Assembly: GCF_000149955.1 (NCBI RefSeq)
Contig: NC_030996.1
Coordinates: 451,467-515,466 of the forward strand
Direction of reading: 5' to 3'
Source: Fusarium oxysporum f. sp. lycopersici 4287
Taxonomy: Eukaryota > Ascomycota > Sordariomycetes > Hypocreales > Nectriaceae
DNA length: 64,000 nt
Numbering within the stretch: the stretch's first letter is position 1; every line of letters begins with the position of its first letter. Made by a program: the position numbers and the translations under genes. A model generated the notes under the pieces. The model saw only the letters and a list, made by a program, of their open reading frames with translations. It ran no database searches and was not told the DNA's origin. Below are positions 43,094 through 56,200 of this stretch, one piece after another.

Positions 43094-44898
43094 ATTAACG
43101 CTGTTTGTTGGTGCTAAGAAATGTGTCAAAGTCAAAATGTCAGTACGCGTTGGAGACCCCCTTTTCGACAGGTGATCTGATGTAACAAGAGGCTTTTGCA
43201 ACCCCGTAAACTGTCAATTAATTGGAAGACACTTTTCGTGGGCTGAAACATAGCGAGATAGCCCCTAATTTCTCCGATCAATGTGCTGAGTCATTAGTTA
43301 TCCTTGTCGGCAACCGCTTGATCTAGCCCAGTTTGTCGAATGTGGTATACCACATGGTGCAAAAATAACACGACAAGATCAACAGGATTGCATCTGATTG
43401 AAGTCATCTTGATCTCAGCCTTGTGACGAGTTACTTCTGAAACCGTTGTACGGCACATCGCTTAAAGCTCTAATACCCTCAGAGGCGAAGGGTCAGAATA
43501 CAGAAGAGGAGCCAAGGAGCCGAGATTCAAGAAGAGATTGGCTGCAGTGGGAGAAGAGGAGGAGGTTGAATGGGATGGTGTAGAAGAGAGAAAGAAAGAA
43601 AGAAGACGAAGGGAGAGACAGGCAATTAGAGATGCAGAGTGATAACCTAAGCCTGTACGTAGCCCAATAAACGAAAAAGAGAATATGTTAATGCGCTTCC
43701 TGGCGGTGTAAAAGTTGACCTGCCAATCTTGGAAAGCCGGATGCCCAAGGCAGACGGATCTCGTTGTGTCGATGACAACCAAAAGATCGATCTATCCAGC
43801 CGCTCCATCCCTGAAAGGAGGACGGGAATTGTGTCGTTCAGGGCTATCACACCGGGGATAATGTCAGGATTGTTGATGACGCGCACTAATTTCAGGAGCT
43901 TTTCCAGCATCATGTGTACTCACCCGAAACTCCCAAATACTAAAGATCAGTTCTACTTTTCAACTCACTTCCCGTGACTCAGGCGTCAAATAGGCCGTCT
44001 TACTTATCAAGTCCGAAGGCTGTCTTCCTGGTAGGTTGGCAGTGGAGACCATGGCCAACCGGTGAGGGCTGGATATAACATTCTCGAAGACTCGAAAAAA
44101 AAAAAATTCACATGCGCCTTCCTCAAGTGACGCCATCGACTTATCCACTCATTGAATGCGCTGTATCGATTCGGCAGCTGTGTTGGCTTATTACGTGGCC
44201 TGACAACTAAGCCAGGGCGGGACGTGCTCGCGTGAACATCATAAAGAAACAAGGTCATCTGAAGGGTCATCTCATACCATCAAGAGATTAATTCCATCCG
44301 AGGTCTGTAGATCAGAGGACTCATGATGTAAAAAGGGCGGAGTGTCTCTGGCTCACCGAGGATGGTGACATTCTTAAGTGGGTTAAACGAACGGCATTAA
44401 TATTAACTATTTAGCACCCTCACGGCACATATTGACTAGGATGAGGAAGTAGTGAGATGTGATAGTCTCGTTTTTGATCTCTGATTAGTGAAATTAGAAG
44501 CGTATGCTGAAGAAAAACCGAGAGTTCACTTGGTGGCAGAATCATACAAAGAAACACAAAAGTGCATGATTCTTTTCTTCACCCTGCGGCCTGACGTCAG
44601 AATGACGTTTAATTACCTGTCAAACCTGCTTCTAACCAATACAATTACCGGGAGGACTCCGCCGGGCTTGATTGGCATACTAGCCAAAAACAGTCCACGA
44701 CATCACTGTTATTGACTTTAATACCGACACAGTGGGCTCATTAATCCCATCTAGCGTTCAGGGCTGAATCCTTTCCTGCCCACCAAACTCAAAAGTTATC
44801 CTTTGTTCTCTATCAGATCACCTATTCACCCCCATGTGTCTCACTATGCCCCATCCAGATTATCTGATCATTCGCTCCAGCTGAAAGGGTCTTTGGCA
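43094..44898. other. 1.8-kb divergent spacer with a purine-rich tract
   Basis: The spacer lies between the leftward 3-beta-HSD gene and the rightward Zn2Cys6 gene. A purine-rich tract at about 43490-43620 reads CT-rich on the 3-beta-HSD coding strand. An open frame on the minus strand (43913-43650) has some protein-like composition, but no support was found. Confidence 0.4.
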
Positions 44899-47052
44899 AT
44901 GGATCCCCAAGAAACCAGGAGACTGGTTCCGATCCTACCCGCTCAGCAAACCTCAGGATATATCTATGGGGAAGACCACTCGCCTGGGCCCTCATCACCA
45001 CCGCACAGACTAAGAAAGAGGGTCTTGGTCGCCGTGGCCTGTGAAGGATGTCGCCGAAAGAAAGCAAAAGTACGAAATTGATCTCCATTTGACGAGTCAT
45101 AGGCAATGCTAATGAGGCTTTTCTGTAGTGCGATGGTAGAAAACCAACTTGTAGCCGTTGCTTCTCCAAAAGCGAGGCATGCTCGTACGAAACCCCATCG
45201 GTTCCTGTCGCCGTGCAGAAAAAGTACGACATCTTGCTAGTCGAAAACCAACAGTATCGAGAACTATTTGACGCCATAAATAAGAAGCCAGAGTGCGAGG
45301 CGCAGGAGATTTTCAACCGACTGAGAAGTTCGGATCAGCCCCTTACTGTTCTCGAATCTGTAAGACAAGCCGAAGTTCTTCTACCGAAACTTTCTACAAA
45401 TACACGGGATTCCGATCCCAGACTGGCATTTTTCGACCAGAAAGCATTCGAATCGAGTGTTATACAAGTTCCTGCCAAGCCATGGACAGCAGTTGCCGGA
45501 GATGGGATTGTGTCAGAGCTAATAACGGACTTCTTCACTTGGGATAACTCCTATATGTTCCCTGTGCTCGACAGGGTCACCTTTATGGATGAGATGAGAG
45601 CGGGCGATGAGACAGAAATTAAATGGTGCTCTCCTTTGCTGGTGAATGCTATTTGCGCCAAGAGATGTGTAAGTGGCAAGCTGACTTTCTCGGGCCATCA
45701 CTAAGCAACTGTAGCTGATGGTTGAACGAGGGAAACAATTCGGTGTGATGACAGGTCGAAACCTCTCCGACTGCTTCCTAGCTGAGGCCAAGAGCCATTT
45801 CGAGTCCGAACAAGGCCGACCATCGATACCAACTGTTCAAGGACTACTCCTGATATATCTTACCATGACAGCCACGGGGAAAGACAGAGCTGGTCTGATC
45901 TATCGCCTCACAGCCTATGAAATGCTTAAACAGCTTCGCTTAGAAGCAAGGTATAAGGCAGCAAAGAACAACGTTCCACCTCAGACTCACGACATGATGC
46001 TGATATCCAAGACGCTTTGGGGAATATTCTTACTAGAGAGGTGGGATCGAGCTAATCCAATCATAAGACGTTGTATTGACTGGGAGCGTTTAGCCGGATA
46101 GCTTATTTCTACAACCAGCCCTCTATTATTCCCCCGCCTCAAATCCCTAAGCCCTTCCTCTCCATTCTTACATTCACTCATAAAGGGAATTTGGATGTTC
46201 TTGACAGGCCTTGGAAAGATTCCTCTGATCTTGTTCCTCGACCACCAGGAGTATTGGCAGCTGCATGCTCGTTTTCCGAACTTCTCTACGAGACCATGCA
46301 GTATCTCACGACCTCGAGAGTCAGACGGGGAAGTGAGGAGGATATTCATGCTAGACGGCTATTCTTTTCTCGGCTTATACAGCTGAAACATGACATACCT
46401 CGCCAGCTGGTCCTGGAGCGGAATTTAACACCGGTAACATGCTTCCTAAGGTAAGGATCTAGTTCTCTGAAATTTCCTTCACTAATAAGACTACAGAATG
46501 GACGAGAACCTAATACTATATACACTGCTTCAGTATATGCCTGCCGAGATACCGTTTGGTGTCCCATACAGCTCGACAGTCAAGGACCTCCGCATCCAAC
46601 ACTGTCGCCATGACACCGACATCATCGCGTCGTTTATCAAGAAGTGGCCTACGAACCTAATGGTAGCACATCAACTGTACATATCAATGCAAACACTGGT
46701 CCCCATACTCGATGACACTGCGGCACAAGATCTCTTTACAAAAAGTTGTCGGATGGCACAGTTGTCTTCTCGCAGCATTAGACTCAGTGGAGTTCTCCTA
46801 CAAGCGACTCAAGCTTTCGTTTGGGCTATGGACAAGTCCATCCCGGAACCTGCACGGCAATATCTGGAAGGATGGACTCAAGAAACAGTTGAGAAGGACT
46901 TGCCAATGAGTTTTGCCTTGCCTCCTCGAGGAGAGGTTAAGGAAGTCCTCGCATCTGATGGAAGCGACCAAGAATGCTCGATATGGAATTTGGGCACCTT
47001 GATTGAGAAGTGGGCGATGCTCTCGATGGAAGAAAGCAGACAATCGTCGTGA
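44899..47052 (+). CDS. Zn2Cys6 transcription factor with fungal-specific TF domain
   Basis: Five exons: 44899-45069, 45129-45668, 45715-46040, 46094-46450 and 46497-47052, giving 649 aa. The zinc cluster (residues 48-75) reads CEGCRRKKAK then CDGRKPTCSRC, C-x2-C-x6-C-x6-C-x2-C-x6-C, and an intron splits it between the second and third Cys. A linker (VAVQKKYDILLVENQQYREL) and the regulatory domain follow, with DFFTWDNSYMFPVLDRVTFM, LLLIYLTMTATGKDRAGLIY and the conserved IAYFYNQPSIIPPPQIPKPF. The exon 3/4 junction was placed at 46040/46094 because only that choice restores this motif in frame. Nuclear regulator; it could control the 3-beta-HSD gene across the divergent spacer, but the spacer is long. 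Confidence 0.9.
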
Positions 47053-47864
47053 ACATATCGAACGAAAAAGCCCTGCCAACAGATGCGAAATGATCTCTGG
47101 CTACGTCATATGCTTGTATCAGACTAGCATCACTCTTCCATTATCTTCGCTTTTGAGCCATACTATTCCACCGACTTCAGGACCATCAAAATCATGCATG
47201 ATTCTTAGTATGGCTCCTCGTATTCGATGGCGACATAATATGGTGGGGTCACGGGATATCGAGGTTTCGTGATCGCTTCACTTAGAGGCTCAGTGGCAGC
47301 ACGTGAATACCGTATCAGATGATCTTATCAATTTAGGCGACTATACTGAACTGCCATCATATTCCGTCTGAGACATTATGTTATTTATAGTCCCATCTTC
47401 TGATAATGGTAGATCTCAGCGCTGAACGCTAAGCTATGAGTGGATTTTGGTGTCTTGGCCTTGAGGGTCATCTTACGCGTCCCTAAGATAATGCCAAGTA
47501 GACCACCAGCCACAGGCATATGCTCATCATGACAAACATGATTCGGCGATTCCGATGCGAGGTGGCTCAGCCCCGGGGTCATTTGGTGCATGTCCGAACG
47601 CCGAGCCACAGCATGCCGATGCATCCGGCTGCCAAGTGACCGCGAGTGCCGAGACCCGCGCCGCAAACATGTTGGTTCGGGCAACTGCGCCACCTTTGCC
47701 CAGAGCGAGATCACATCAGCCAAGATCAATAAACCTTGTTGGAGCTGAATGGCTTGATGACGACAGTGTCTACTTAAGTAGAGCTTGACCCCTCACTTTA
47801 CATCACTGTTCAAAGCTAGAATTACAGTACAACTTCGCGAATACACATAAACAACACAAACAAC
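47053..47864. other. intergenic
   Basis: About 0.8 kb with no convincing gene. The right half is the promoter and leader of the glycine-rich gene (CAACTTCGCGAATACAC and CAACACAAAC before the ATG). Confidence 0.4.
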
Positions 47865-48680
47865 ATGTCAGCTCAAGATTACTACAGTGGTGGTGGAGGT
47901 GGATACGGCCAGCAGCAACAGCAAGGTGGTGGTTACGGACAACAACAAGGCTATGGCCAACAACAACAGGGCTATCCTCAGCAGGTAAGCTATCTATCAA
48001 GCTTCGAGCTCCAGCTGCAGTTACTAACAGAGCTTCAATAGCAACAATACTCTCAAGGATCCAACTACGGCTCCAACCAGCCCAGCTACGACAACCGTGA
48101 TCAATCGTACGGCCAACACCAAGGCGGACAATACGGCGGCGGACCCAACCAATACCCCGACGGCGCAGGTGGTCCCGGCGGTCCGGGTGGCCCGGGAGGT
48201 CCGGACGGAGAGCGCGGACTGGGTGCTACACTTGCAGGAGGCGGTGCAGCCGGCTGGGCCGCTCACACAGCTGGTAGCGGTCTTCTCGGCAGTCTAGCCA
48301 GTGCCGCTGCTGGTGCCATTGGCGCAAACTTCCTCGAGCACAAGTTCAAGAAGCACAAGAAGGAGAAGAACAGGAAGCATCACCGCGACGGACGCCCTCG
48401 AGCTTTCACCGGCGACTCAACTAGTAGCAGTGACTCCGACTCTGGTGATGAGCGACGTCGACGAAAGGACGATGACTTGGCCTATGGAAAGTCTCAGTAT
48501 GACAACTCTTCTCGACATGGACATGGAGGCGGTTCTTATGGAGGCTCTAGCTCATATGGCGGAGGCGGCTATGGTGGCCGAGATCAGGGCTACGGCGGTG
48601 GCCAGAGCTACGGAGGCCAGGGCGGATACGGAGGTCAAGGCGGATATGGCCAGCAGGGCTACGGTGGTACCCGATACTAA
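47865..48680 (+). CDS. Gly/Tyr/Gln-rich protein with a glycine-zipper core
   Basis: Exons 47865-47984 and 48042-48680 are joined across a 57-nt intron, giving 252 aa. The N-terminal half is prion-like (YYSGGGGGYGQQQQQ, runs of GYGQQQ) and passes through a Gly/Pro collagen-like run (GGPGGPGGPGGP). It then enters a helical Ala/Gly segment GAAGWAAHTAGSGLLGSLAS with small-xxx-small spacing (glycine zipper), followed by a very basic patch (HKFKKHKKEKNRKHHRD). An acidic Ser/Asp stretch and a second GYGGQGGYGG tail end the protein. Such fungal proteins occur widely, and many respond to stress or bind membranes or RNA. No catalytic domain is seen, and the exact function is unknown. Confidence 0.8.
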
Positions 48681-49081
48681 GTGCCCCGCGATTGACGCTG
48701 GGAAGGGTTGAAGAACAAGACATGATCTTTTGTAATTGATACGAGCCGGAAGAATATTGACGTTTCACGTTAGACATGAATACATATACCCTGCGACACT
48801 CATCAGTTGAACTTTCTATGACAAGCCGAAGACTGTACAATATCCAATAATTTTGCCTGCGCTGATATCTAATAGGTCCAGGAAGTTTCGAGAAGTGTCT
48901 TCGGTACGTCGACTCAGCCCCGATCGTGGTGAACTTGCTCTCCCTGCATATGCAGGTCATGAACTAAACCCCGCTAAATGATGTCTTGATCTCCACGTCT
49001 GACACAAGAACCTGGTAACAACGATACGCGGTCAGCATTATCCGAGATACCATGCGCGTAGGACACCTCATTACCGTGATT
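48681..49081. other. intergenic, convergent 3' regions
   Basis: About 400 bp between convergent genes. A short open frame on the minus strand overlaps the glycine-rich gene and is not supported. Confidence 0.4.
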
Positions 49082-49597
49082 TCAGTCCTGGAGCGACCGT
49101 CTCATATGCGTCGTTTGCCATACTGGATCCTCATCCACCGTAATTATCGAGAACCCTTTTCGTCTCCAGAAGTCGATCGCGTTCGGTAAGAACGGATGCG
49201 TATGCAGGTAAAGCTGCTTGACGCTAGATTTCCGGGCGGTCTCGACTAGCGTGTCGAGCAGTTTGGAACCTAGCCCTGCGCGACGCCATTCAGGCTCAAC
49301 GTATAATCTCAGTATCTCGACAACATTCTCAGGTTCGAGAGTGATATGTGAGAAGCGACCATCGTAAGCAACGTAGCCGATTGTCGCTATCAGGCGCCCA
49401 TCGGAATAAGCTGTTAAAAACGCGCCTTGAGGATGGTCAAGATATCTGTCCTTGAAGATGTCTAGTTCTTTCTGGGCCATTTGATCACTGGATGATTGGT
49501 CGAGGAACGGGAACATGTCCGCTCGGGCCTTTGTTATGAAGTCCACGACAGTGGGGAACTCATCATGCGTCGCTGGCTGAATGGTGATATTAGACAT
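49082..49597 (-). CDS. GNAT-family N-acetyltransferase
   Basis: A single exon of 171 codons. The acetyl-CoA site is VEILRLYVEPEWRRAGLGSK, where the Arg-Arg-Ala-Gly-Leu-Gly loop is the Q/RxxGxG pyrophosphate-binding motif A. Motif B is around KQLYLHTHPFLPNAIDFWRR, and the fold ends KGFSIITVDEDPVWQ. Other strands (AFLTAYSDGRLIATIGYVAY) complete the GNAT core. The small size and lack of other domains suggest a soluble acetyltransferase of amino acids, amines or a small xenobiotic. The substrate cannot be read from the sequence. The ATG at 49597 precedes strand beta-1 (NITIQPATHDEF) directly. Confidence 0.88.
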   Translation of the reverse strand: MSNITIQPATHDEFPTVVDFITKARADMFPFLDQSSSDQMAQKELDIFKDRYLDHPQGAFLTAYSDGRLIATIGYVAYDGRFSHITLEPENVVEILRLYVEPEWRRAGLGSKLLDTLVETARKSSVKQLYLHTHPFLPNAIDFWRRKGFSIITVDEDPVWQTTHMRRSLQD

Positions 49598-50270
49598 GTC
49601 GTATTTTCGGTGATAAAGTCATCGGATGCGTCAGATACAGTCCAGAAATCGCCTTGAGTAAATAAAAATTCATGATGAAAATATGGCGCGACCGACCCCA
49701 CATCTAAAACTAATCATGCTCGCGAAAAAGAAGCTTATTTTCATCCATCTAATCTCGCTAAACTGACCTTTCTTATCAATCTATGACACCATTTTTGACA
49801 TATGGCGATGACAGCTTTTCCGCTCCTTCAACTTTATCATGGTCCAGTCGACACACGTCAAGGCTACCTTACGCAAATCTTCCGTTATGTGACCACCATT
49901 TCAGTATTTCAAGGCAATTATTCGTGGGCATTAATTCACGCATCACGCTCTACACCTTCACCAATAATAACCCCGGACGGATAAGCAGCCCGTCAGCAAC
50001 AGAGGAGACAGCCTGGATGAGCAGCCACTGACAACAATCTATTACCAGAGCCTGCTTTTCAACCGCTGCAAGCATGTTCATATTGGGCGCTTTCCAGTCG
50101 CCAACTGCATACCAGCACAGGGATTCTGGCATGGGTAGTGGTGCAATGCGGCTCAATGATAATTTAGAACGAGGCAACCTTGAATACTTCATTTCCCATC
50201 ACCTCGATCTCTAGCGTCTCTCGTTTTTCGTGTCAATTTCGCGATTACAGTGTTGCTGAAACACGCCACG
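49598..50270. other. intergenic, divergent promoters
   Basis: About 670 bp between the GNAT gene and the ankyrin-SPRY gene. Pyrimidine-rich stretches lie before the latter start. No gene is visible. Confidence 0.4.
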
Positions 50271-53200
50271 ATGCACACTAAAAGCTCTCTCCGTTTTTCA
50301 TTTGCCCTGCTACTCCTATTGGTCGTAGAGGCACTTGCCGATGATGATGATACTGATTTTCTTATGAATGTCTTTTCCGACCTTGGTCCGTAAGTCACCG
50401 ATACTTGATATTCTGCTTGGTCGTTCTTCCAACTGCTCGACAATGAGAGCTCACCCAGCTATCCAGCGTCCTCGCACTATTCGGTGAACAGTTTGCTCGA
50501 CAATTCCTAAGTGAGACCTTCACCTGGTACGATCATGTCATCTTTGCATGCGTTCCGTTGGGCATCATGACGGCAATTGCTGGTGCGATCCGGGTCCAAG
50601 GTCACAAGTTTCTCAAAGCCTTCATCGGTCGTGCTCGTGAGAACAAGGCGGCTGCGGAGATTGAGTACATGTCTTCCACTTCAGCCGAGGTCGGTGAATT
50701 GTTCAATGGAAGAGGCATCGTTCGAACAATGGGGCAGCCCGAAATTGCTCAGTTCATCGTTTTCCCCGATGAACTCCTGAAGGAGAAGAAGGGTGCGCAA
50801 AATCAATCATACGGCATACATACTCTGAAATCCGCATCTCAAGAAGGCATTTTATGCAAGGAAGGTATGGCGTGAAAGCATGAGCTTCTCCCGTAAGTGT
50901 TGACCGGATGCTAGGCTATACCGATGAACTTGACCTGGCGGCACAAAACTGGTTGAAGTCATTCAAAGGTACGGATACTCGCAAAAAGGATGTCGAGCAA
51001 GCAGAAACCGGGTTTAGTCGTTCTGTCTCGAGGATCAAAAGGGCAAATCCATTGCAAAAGAACGACAGGTTTCCCAAGTACTGGGACTCCCTGAAATCCC
51101 CCAATCTACAGCTGAACATTGCAACCGAGAAGATATCGCCAAGACGGAGAAGCATTGAACTCCACTTGGCCGCCATTGTTGCAGTCATTCTGCAGGCATC
51201 CCTTCTTGTTATAGCTGGTGTTGTCCCTTACAGTGCTGAGGGCTACGAGTCTCAACCTTGGGGACTTCCCTGCTATATCGGTGGCTCGGTTCTTCTTTTC
51301 ATTGGTATGCTTGCATGCTCTGTTGCTATTGAACGAAGCACAAAGGAGTTCAAATGGAGGCCCAGCTCAGGCATCACTAATGAGACAAGGAAGCCCTCTG
51401 AAGTCCGGGATCAATCCATGGATTTGTTTTGGGTACAACGGACGCAGCGCGTCAGTGATCAGGACTTCGACTCCTACGTGATCTCTTCCCGAAATAAGCA
51501 GTTTATCTCAACTTCTAGTCGACGAGAAGATGTTCTCTCAGGAATGAACGACACGGGAAACAAAGGATCTAACCAAATCAAAATCGACCCCATTGATGAC
51601 GAAACAACCAATAAGCACCCAACAGCGAAAACGCCAGTCGATTCTGACGAAGACCGGAGACTGGAGTCAGACTTTCTAGCAGTAACTGCGATCTTCGCTG
51701 GTGGTGCGGGTTTCACAATTCAGTTCATTGGCCTCAGGGGACTACCATGGCCTTGTGCCGTTGCTCAGCTTGGTGCCATTATCGCTATGGCTATAATCAG
51801 AGCCCTAGTCCGTCGAAGACTCGGTGACGATCCAAGATATTGCCATGCACCTTCTCGGTATGAGCTAGACCTACTCGCTACTCAACTCGTCGACGCCTCA
51901 AGCCCACGACCTCCTAATCAGCCGTTGAAGACCCCACAAAAAGACTGGACGTGGAGAGTTGATACCGCAAAGCATCGACTGCAGAGCATATACTCGTTTC
52001 GTATTGGAAACTGTTTGAATCCAGGTGTCTCGAGCTTGACTAAGGAGGATTGTGCATCTTCACAGTTCGATCATTTGAACGAGGCTCAGCGGATCATGCT
52101 TGTCCGAAAGCGACTAGGAGATTTGGTTCGATGGGAGACAGAAGCATTCAAGCCAGCTCTGGCATTAGCTCGCTCCATCGAGCGATTTCTGGACGAGTTC
52201 ATGCCTGTTGCACCTGACAAGAATCTCATAGAATGGAAAGTTCCTATGAAAGACTCGAAGGACAAGCGATCTGATGTAACACTTGCAATCACGAAGAAGG
52301 TCTCGAGTGGCTGGAAGATCAAAGTTGGCGAGGTTGAAGCCATATTGTCACTATGGATGGCCCATCTGGATGCAACCAAAGCGGCAAAAACGAAGGACAA
52401 GGAGAAGTCTGACTGGCAAAGATCAAAAGCTGGTGTAGCATTGGGAGTTGACTACTGCAGGATCCTCGGGCCTAGTGACCAACGCGGTGTCTTGGAGCGA
52501 GATATCAAGTGGTGGGTGGGAAATCCGTCTGTGACCGAGATCACTATGGTAAAGAGAATGGAGGGCACAAGTAGCTCCAGTCATCGTGATTTCGAGACTT
52601 GTGAGGCTTTATATCATTGCCATGATCCAGTAAACGATGATATAAAGATGGTTATTGGCTTCATGGGACCGCTTCAGCCTGAAAACCGTCAAAAGTTACT
52701 CGTGCAGCACTCTACAGCTGGTTTAGCCACCATTGCTGCCCAGCACCTTTTTACTAGTTTCCTATGGACGATTGTTGACCTGGACCAGCTTCCAAAGGAC
52801 TTCCTTGACCAGGGCTCTATAAACATTCATGAATCTGTCAGCATTCAACCAACTAAGCCCTTAGATTTGGAGTCGAGCAAACTTGGCACAGGCCGAAAGC
52901 TGAGTCATACTAAACTGACCAGATTCGCACTTCATGCTGAGAAAGAGGGTCTTGGAGTACTGGATGACATACTTTTGTGCCTCATCCCCATCTTCAGCCT
53001 CAAAGATGTTCTCCCCAACGACGTTGTACTGAAACTTGACTTGCCTGGCCTGCGTGGGCGAAGCTCATGGGTAAAAGACGCACCAGCTTACTTGGCTCTC
53101 CTAAAGTTCATGGCAAAGGATTCTATGTGCCATTTCGACGACTACCTATCATTGGCTTCAGTAGTCCACGCATTGGACTATATCTACCTTATGGCTCTCG

Positions 53201-56200
53201 ATGATCAAAATATGGTTTATGGGAAGGCTTTGCCTGTAGTGGATGATAGAGCCTCCGCTCCCAAGCCGGATGACTCCAGTGCGAACTCCAAGTCTCTTAG
53301 CGGACAGTCTTCTGGCGACATTCAAAAGCTGTTGGATCATATCTCTCAGTTCTACCCAGACGCAGTCAAGAAACTCTCGGTATTTTACGAATTACAAGGA
53401 CGAAAAGACTTTCTCTGTAAGCTTGAGAGCCGCTGTGGGGAGATAAAGAAACCCTGGTCGCACGTGTATGACAACGAGAAGGAAAGCTTGATGAAACAAA
53501 TCAGGTTCACGTTTCTCCATGACCAGGCTTCCAATATGGCCCCTATAGATCTGCGGTCATTTCAAGGTATGAGACACTGTATCACGGAGGCACGGAGAGC
53601 TTTCTTACTTACTAGAACTTAGAGAAGGATTGGAAGAAGCGAGACATATTTGGCTGGACAGCTCTGCACTATGCTGCTTCTTGCAAGGAATTCAACCTTG
53701 TCGAGGAGTGCCAGCAACACATCATGCGTAACAGTCACCTTGATGGTTGTCTCAAAGCCCTTCTACGGCAGAGCCACCCACAGACATGGTGGTTCGACAA
53801 TTTTGGCAGAAGCCCAATTCATGTGGCTTGCTTGACAGGAAACCATGGTTTTCTTCAGAGACTGTTAGCAAGCCTGTCAGATCAGGATGCACGATCAAGC
53901 CTAGAAACGAAAGGATTAGATGGGATGACCCCATTACACCTTTCTGTGCAGGGAGGTCACCCAAAGTGCATCGAGGTCATTACGAATAATGGCCATTTAC
54001 AGGAATTCGAACTGCCGACAGATTCTTGGAAGCGGGATCCGGTTCATCTCGCCGTCGCGAAGGGTGAGTATGAGTGCTGTCAAGAGCTAATTTACAACGG
54101 CAAGCTCAAGTTCAGCCCATATACTCTCGATATTCATGGGAAATCGCTCTTCTCGTACCTTGACGACGAGAACGGCGTGCAAAGATCAGTCGGGCAACTG
54201 CTTCTCAAGGTTCACTCGAAAGCCTTCGAGCGGAAAGACAATGAAGGTCAATCTATTTGGCACCTCGCAATCAAGTTCCTAGACAAAGACTCGATAGAAA
54301 CATTGAAGGACCAACACAAATTGACGATCGACAACAGCAACAACAATGGTGAGACCCCGCTGCACCTCGCAGTCAAGCGTAAGGACAAGCGGCTCGTCGG
54401 TTGTTTACTGGAACTTGGGGCAAAAGCAGGCATTAATGCGGCAAAAGATCAGTCTCCATTGATGTTTGCCTGCTTCCATGGCGAAGCGGAAATGGTCCAA
54501 TCCATGAACAAGCAAGCTGCAAATGATGTGGATAAGGACGGAAAGTCTCCATTGCACTATGTGCTTGAGTGCAAAAGCTGCAACGACGAGGATCGAGAGA
54601 AGATCGTCAAGTGGCTTGTGTCAGCCATGAAAAATGTCGATGTCGAGGATCAACGGGGCCGTACGCCGCTACATGTTGCGTGTCAGAACTCCAAGAGCTC
54701 AATAGTTTCTATTCTTATTGAGAAAGGGGCTAATCCGGGTATCAAGGATGACGAAGGCAACAATGCTCTTCGTTATGCAGTAGGGCTTCGGCTGCAGGTT
54801 GGTGGTGTAACATTTACCTGGAGAGAAGATGTTGCCAGGAAGCTTTTGAAAAGGTCACCTGACTGCATCAGGGACCAGAATGAGAAGGGACATACAGCAT
54901 TGTTCTTAGCACTTATGCAAGGCGAGGAAGATGCTAGTATTTTTCTCCTAAAGAGCGGCGCTGACCCTCAAGTCATTACTGAGAAACAGTATTTGACGCC
55001 ATTCATGTGGGCATGTCTGGATGGCGGACCACTGAGATTCATCTCAACGGTCCTCGAGATGGCTGAACAACAAGTTGATGGCTTTGATATCAATCAAGGC
55101 GATTCGCGGTTTGATAAGTCACCCCTAGCGTGGGCGTGCGAAGGAAACAGTACCGAGGTCGTCAAGCTATTGCTCGAGGCTCGCAAGTCAGTCCAACTTA
55201 AAGACAAGCTAGACCTTAACAGAAAAGCAACAAGATACAGCAATTATACGCCACTTCATTTCGTTATGGTCAACGAGAACCACGAAATTCTGGAAATGCT
55301 GCTCGATGACCCCAGAATCATGCGTGGATTGGGCGCAGCCAAGTGTGACGGTCTCAATCTTCTAGAGTTCGCTTTTGAACTACCATATCCGAGTTGTCTG
55401 ACCACATTGCTGTTGCACCATCACACGAAGCCTACCGTGTTCTTCATGAGTGGCTGGGAACGAATTGTTCAGAAACACGCTAGTGTGGTCGATAGCGTCG
55501 AACTCTGGGAAGAATGGGAGCGCGCCGTCCTTGATCCAAAACACAAATTGCGGTTTCCTATTCATAAACTGGCTGAAGCTGGTCGACAAGAGAGGATCGA
55601 AGCACTTCGCCATAGTGAATTGAACGTTCATGAACTTGACGAAGACAACTGGACACCCGCCGATGTCGCTGCCAGGTTCCATCACAAGGAACTCGAAGAG
55701 CTTCTTCGCAAAGACAATTCCACAAGAGACCTCACTACACATAAATACCGTGAACCATCGACTTTCATTAATGTTTACGAGGGACCAGAACTTATGGCAT
55801 CACCATGTCATGCAGAAAGGCCATCATTGTCTTTCATCCTAGGTTGGTGGTTTCTATATTGTGCTATGGCTTGTTACTGATACATATTGACAATTAGACA
55901 TGAATGTACCGCCAACCGCAGAGGGGATGGGTTGCTATCTTCGCACTCAAGAGGCCATTCCTCCCAACTCGAAATGCTTTTACTATGAAATAGAGGTCCT
56001 TCGTGTCAGCAATACAACGTAAGTCCTTGCCGTATCTTTCGTTTCTTTTATTCATACTTCTTTTATTCAGCCTGTGCTAATGTTTTGAATCAAGACGCTG
56101 TGTCTTTGGCTTCTGTCAGTCTTTTGTTCCTCAGAGATCGCTGCCTGGCTGGCACAAAGGATCGTGGGCCTATCATGGAGATGATGGGGGATTATTTGTT

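Noticed and set aside
43650..43913. Minus-strand open frame with plausible composition (VRVINNPDIIPGVIALNDTI)
   Set aside because: Overlaps another open frame, has no recognised family and no supporting splice partners. It may be a relic, but support is too weak to list as a gene.
48301..48711. Met/Ala-rich open frame in the glycine-rich gene
   Set aside because: Alternate frame of the Gly/Tyr/Gln-rich coding exon, which has a start, an intron and a stop that fit.
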